Origin: Nocardia mikamii NBRC 108933
GTDB taxonomy: Bacteria; Actinomycetota; Actinomycetes; Mycobacteriales; Mycobacteriaceae
Reading direction: 5' to 3'
Assembly: GCF_001613505.1 (NCBI RefSeq)
Contig: NZ_BDCM01000014.1
Coordinates: 310,001 to 374,000 of the forward strand
DNA length: 64,000 nt
The position numbers were made by a program, and so were the translations under genes. Shown here in pieces: positions 60,739 through 64,000 of this stretch (within the stretch, counting starts at the first letter, position 1; each line of letters begins with the position of its first letter). The notes under the pieces were generated by a model that saw only the letters and a program-made list of their open reading frames with translations, did no database searches and was not told the DNA's origin.

Positions 60739-62877
60739 TCAGTCCGATTCGTCTTCGGTATCCGACTCCGGCCGCACCGCATCGGGCCCCTCCGCGAGCA
60801 GCGTGCGGAACCCGTCCTCGTCGAGAATGGTTACGCCGAGCTCCTCCGCTTTGGCCGCCTTGGACCCTGGGGAGTCACCGATCACCACGAAAGCCGTTTT
60901 CTTCGAGACGGATCCGGCCGCCTTGCCGCCGCGCACCAGGATCGCTTCCTTGGCCTCGTCGCGGGAGAAGCCCTGCAGGGAACCGGTGACCACGATCGAC
61001 AACCCCTCGAGGTTGCGTTCGATCGATTCGTCGCGCTCGTCCTCCATCCGCACCCCGGCCGCACGCCACTTCTCGACGATGGTGCGGTGCCAGTCGACGG
61101 TGAACCATTCCTTCACCGCGGCCGCGATGGTCGGGCCGACGCCGTCGACCGCCGCCAGCGCCTCGGCCGACGCTTCCTCGATCGCCGCCATACTGCCCAG
61201 CTCGGCAGCCAGGGCGCGCGCCGCGGTCGGCCCGACGTGGCGGATGGACAAGGCCACCAGCACCCGCCACAGCGGACGGTCCTTCGCGGTGTCGAGATTC
61301 TGCAGCAGACGTTTGCCGTTGGCCGAGAGCGTGCCGCTCTTGTTGACGAAAAGCGTTGTGCCGAGGAGTTTCTCCTCGCTCAGGTCGAACAGATCACCCT
61401 CGTCCGAGATCGCGCCCGACTTCAGCAGGTCGATCGCCGCCTCGTAGCCCAGCGCCTCGATATCGAAGGCGCCGCGCCCGGCCATGTGGAACACCCGCTC
61501 CCGCAATTGCGCGGGGCAGTGCCGCTGGTTCGGACAGCGGATATCGGCATCGCCCTCCTTCTCGGGAGCGAGTTCGGTGCCGCATTCCGGGCAGTGGGTG
61601 GGCATGACGAAGCGCCGTTCGCTGCCGTCGCGCACGTCGACCACCGGGCCGAGTACCTCGGGAATGACATCGCCGGCCTTGCGGATGGTGACGGTATCGC
61701 CGATCAGCACACCCTTGCGCTCGACCTCCGAGGCGTTGTGCAGCGTCGCCATCGCGACCGTGGAACCGGCGACGGTCACCGGTTCCATCACCGCGAACGG
61801 CGTGACCCGGCCGGTGCGGCCGACATTGACCTGGATGTCGAGCAGGCGGGTGGTGGCCTCCTCGGGCGGGTACTTGTAGGCGATGGCCCAGCGCGGGGCG
61901 CGCGAGGTGCTGCCGAGGCGGCGTTGCAGCGTGAACTCGTCGACCTTGACGACCTGGCCGTCGATTTCGTGCTCGATGTCGTGGCGGTGCTCGCCCCAGT
62001 AGCGAATGCGCTCGATCACCGCGTCGGCGCCCTGCACGCGCACGGTGTGCGCCGAGACGGGCAGCCCCCAGGCCGCCAGCGCCTGATAGGCCTCGTACTG
62101 CGAGGACGGGCTGAATCCGACCATCCGGCCGAAGCCGTGGCAGATCATGCGCAGCCGACGCCGGGAGGTGACCGCCGGATCCTTCTGCCGCAGCGATCCG
62201 GCGGCGGTGTTGCGCGGATTCGCGTACGGCGGCTTGCCCTCGGCGACGATCGCCGCGTTCAAATTCTCGAAGTCCTCGAGCCGGAAGTACACCTCACCAC
62301 GAACCTCGAGCAGTTCCGGAATCGGGAATTCCGTTGTGGGCGTGAGTTGTTCGGGGATGTCCTCGATCGTGCGCGCGTTGAGGGTGACGTCCTCACCGGT
62401 GCGTCCGTCGCCACGGGTGGCGCCGCGCACCAGACGGCCGTTCTCGTAGACGAGGTTCAGCGCCACACCGTCGATCTTCACCTCGCATACGAAGTGCGTA
62501 TCGGCGCCGGTTTCGGCGACCACCCGGCTGATCCAGGTGCGCATCTCGTCCTCGTCGAACACGTTGTCCAGCGAGAGCATGCGCTCGAGATGGTCGACCG
62601 CGGTGAATTCGGTGGCGAAGCCGCCGCCGACCAGCTGCGTCGGCGAATCGGGCGTGCGCAGGTCCGGATGCGCCTCCTCCAGCGCCAGCAGCCGCTGGAA
62701 CAGCGCGTCGAACTCGCCGTCGGAGATGATCGGCGCATCGCGCACGTAGTACCGGAACTGGTGTTCGCGGACCTCTTCGGCCAGCTGCTGCCATTCGGTG
62801 CGCTCGTCGGCCGTGGCCGCCTCGGCGGCGTCGGCCGCCTCGGCGGCACGTGCGTCCTCGATCCCGGTTTCGCTCAC
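60739..62877 (-). CDS. ligA: NAD-dependent DNA ligase
   Basis: 712 aa from GTG 62877; alternative starts at 62907 and 62928 add short, non-conserved residues. Adenylation site Lys in CEVKIDGVALNL (about residue 125), with NAD-binding Ia region (QQLAEEVREHQFRYYV) upstream. Four-Cys zinc site in THCPECG ... CPNQRHCPAQLR. Helix-hairpin-helix motifs, then a C-terminal BRCT domain (LEGLSIVVTGSLQGFSRDEAKEAI). Joins Okazaki fragments. The GNAT gene follows after two bases, and an unassigned membrane-associated protein precedes it on the same strand. Confidence 0.97.
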   Translation of the reverse strand: MSETGIEDARAAEAADAAEAATADERTEWQQLAEEVREHQFRYYVRDAPIISDGEFDALFQRLLALEEAHPDLRTPDSPTQLVGGGFATEFTAVDHLERMLSLDNVFDEDEMRTWISRVVAETGADTHFVCEVKIDGVALNLVYENGRLVRGATRGDGRTGEDVTLNARTIEDIPEQLTPTTEFPIPELLEVRGEVYFRLEDFENLNAAIVAEGKPPYANPRNTAAGSLRQKDPAVTSRRRLRMICHGFGRMVGFSPSSQYEAYQALAAWGLPVSAHTVRVQGADAVIERIRYWGEHRHDIEHEIDGQVVKVDEFTLQRRLGSTSRAPRWAIAYKYPPEEATTRLLDIQVNVGRTGRVTPFAVMEPVTVAGSTVAMATLHNASEVERKGVLIGDTVTIRKAGDVIPEVLGPVVDVRDGSERRFVMPTHCPECGTELAPEKEGDADIRCPNQRHCPAQLRERVFHMAGRGAFDIEALGYEAAIDLLKSGAISDEGDLFDLSEEKLLGTTLFVNKSGTLSANGKRLLQNLDTAKDRPLWRVLVALSIRHVGPTAARALAAELGSMAAIEEASAEALAAVDGVGPTIAAAVKEWFTVDWHRTIVEKWRAAGVRMEDERDESIERNLEGLSIVVTGSLQGFSRDEAKEAILVRGGKAAGSVSKKTAFVVIGDSPGSKAAKAEELGVTILDEDGFRTLLAEGPDAVRPESDTEDESD

Positions 62878-62935
62878 CTCTGGCACATTAGCCCAGCCCA
62901 CCGACATGCTCGCGGACCGTTCGGGCACGTCGGAA

Positions 62936-63613
62936 TCAGGCGTTCACGGCGGCCCGGACGTCGTCCGGCCAGGACGGCGGCGCCGACTCGAAGGTGCGAT
63001 CCGCGTTCGCGAGCACCGCCCGCCCGAGCGCGTAGTTACCGGTGCCGCCGATGATCGCGCCGAGACCGGCGGGCAGCGCCCGGCCGAACAGCAACGCGCC
63101 ACGCTTGGCGATGAAGCCGACGATGAATTTGCGCGCCATCGGGTTGTCGATCGAGCGGACCACCGGAAGTTTGTCCGCCACCGCCGAGGCCCAATCCTTG
63201 GCCGACTGCCCGGCGCCCTTCCCGAGCAGCTGCGCCCCGCCCTCGCCCAGGACCACGGCCGCCACGAGCGCGCGGCGCTGCTGCTGCGACATCGCCCGCA
63301 TCCCGTGCAACTCCCCCACCGAGACCGCGTAGAACGCCGAGGCCTCCATGAAGAAGATCGACTCCACGCCGCTGGCCGCCAGCCCGACGATCGTGCCCAC
63401 ACCGGGCACCGCGGCCGACAGACCCGCGAGTGTGCCGCTGACGGTCACCGCGCCCAGATAGCGCCACCGCAGGCCGGCCTCGATGTCCTCCGGCGCGCGC
63501 TCCGGATGCTTGCGCCGCAACCGGTCGACGTACTTGGCCGCCAGCGGCTCCTGCACGCCCGTGCCCGCCCGCACGAAGGTCTCCACCGACTTCTGCACTA
63601 CCCGCTCGAACAT
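62936..63613 (-). CDS. Membrane-associated protein of unknown function
   Basis: 225 aa from ATG 63613. The first 60 residues are basic and amphipathic (MFERVVQKSVETFVRAGTG), then hydrophobic regions at about 58-85 (AVTVSGTLAGLSAAVPGVGTIVGLAASGVE) and 175-200 (FGRALPAGLGAIIGGTGNYALG), with an EcsC-like feel (GVESIFFMEASAFYAVSVGELHG). I could not assign the family with certainty; EcsC-type proteins are one possibility. Located 58 bp upstream of ligA and 387 bp from the window edge. Confidence 0.75.
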   Translation of the reverse strand: MFERVVQKSVETFVRAGTGVQEPLAAKYVDRLRRKHPERAPEDIEAGLRWRYLGAVTVSGTLAGLSAAVPGVGTIVGLAASGVESIFFMEASAFYAVSVGELHGMRAMSQQQRRALVAAVVLGEGGAQLLGKGAGQSAKDWASAVADKLPVVRSIDNPMARKFIVGFIAKRGALLFGRALPAGLGAIIGGTGNYALGRAVLANADRTFESAPPSWPDDVRAAVNA

Positions 63614-64000
63614 CCCGGAGGGTTCCTTTCGTCGACACCGGCGACCTTACGGAGTTCGCACCGATTCGCGTCCTACCGACACGAACCGGGCGAACGTCAC
63701 CGCCGGCCGCCGCACTTTTCGCACCGAAGCCGTCGCGACCGCCGGGTCCGAGGGCGCGGCATCGCGACAACGTCGCTCGGCAATGCGATTACCCGCACAC
63801 CGGGCGTTCACGCGCGCGATGTGCCGATGCCCATGCTCGGGCTCCGCCCGGCAGCTCACGACCGGGCTCACCCCGGCGGCACGGCCGGGCGCCGAGGCAC
63901 TCGTAGAAGCCGTTGCACCCGGAGAAGCCGTTGAACTCGGAGGAGCCGAAGCATCAGAGCAGTTGACTGTCCCGGCAGAGGCTGGAACCGCGCGCGGAGG
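63614..64000. other. 387-bp end region, no gene supported
   Basis: The only structure seen is a short direct repeat, AGAAGCCGTTG at 63905 and 63923 (18-bp period), with a third diverged copy just after. A gene crossing the window edge cannot be excluded. Confidence 0.4.

Noticed and set aside
63819..64000. Possible gene starting MCRCPCSG and open to the window edge
   Set aside because: There is no ribosome site and the composition is typical for noncoding high-GC DNA; only sequence beyond the window can decide.

Overview
The window is high-GC DNA with GTG/TTG starts, many 1-4 bp gene overlaps and perfect-stem terminators. It belongs to a mycolic-acid actinomycete, most likely Nocardia or a close relative. 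The evidence is the block ilvC-ilvN-ilvB / PH protein / DoxX / LppZ-like lipoprotein / gatB ... pfkA ... gatA-gatC / ACT protein / ligA. From memory this follows the Mycobacterium tuberculosis Rv3001c-Rv3014c order with insertions. An LpqH-type lipoprotein and Nocardia-style regulator genes fit the same assignment.

Bases 1-11034 are an accessory (defence) island. A small secreted protein and a resolvase-like protein face an XRE regulator. After a HAD phosphatase comes a complete type II restriction-modification set: a C5-cytosine methyltransferase, divergent from a Vsr mismatch endonuclease and an NgoMIV-family endonuclease. Next are an unrecognised 309-aa gene and a divergent three-gene operon encoding a winged-helix/degenerate HNH protein, a ParB/Srx-like protein and an SNF2 helicase. 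The divergent spacer between them carries a striking inverted repeat. Bases 11206-19914 hold envelope and lipid genes: a DUF1460 amidase-like protein, a 14-unit Sel1/TPR-like protein, an SDR plus enoyl-CoA hydratase operon with an operator-like palindrome, a double-hotdog thioesterase, a DUF2252 protein, a membrane protein and an LpqH-like lipoprotein.

Bases 20202-25433 are a tightly overlapping four-gene operon ending in a TPR protein and a separate CHAT (caspase-like) protease. It is preceded by a 26-bp minisatellite and is the best candidate here for an undescribed conflict system. Bases 25541-32669 are branched-chain amino-acid biosynthesis: ilvBNC on the minus strand and ilvD on the plus strand. 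The ilvB leader contains a leaderless peptide with Leu-Leu-Val-Ile codons, a terminator and a competing antiterminator, which is a textbook attenuator not captured by gene calling.

Bases 32715-53832 hold a SnoaL-like protein, DoxX, the LppZ-like lipoprotein, gatB, an ABC exporter (ATPase plus FtsX-type permease), a NarL-type two-component pair, a Ser/Thr kinase followed by two tandem beta-lactamase-fold lipoproteins, pfkA, and a second Ser/Thr kinase. They end with a second two-component operon that has undecaprenyl-diphosphatase inserted between kinase and regulator. Bases 54001-63613 hold a phospholipase A2/alpha-beta-hydrolase fusion, a MarR regulator, gatCA, the ACT protein, and ligA with a GNAT acetyltransferase, plus a membrane-associated protein. 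No rRNA, tRNA, CRISPR array, integrase or insertion sequence was found.
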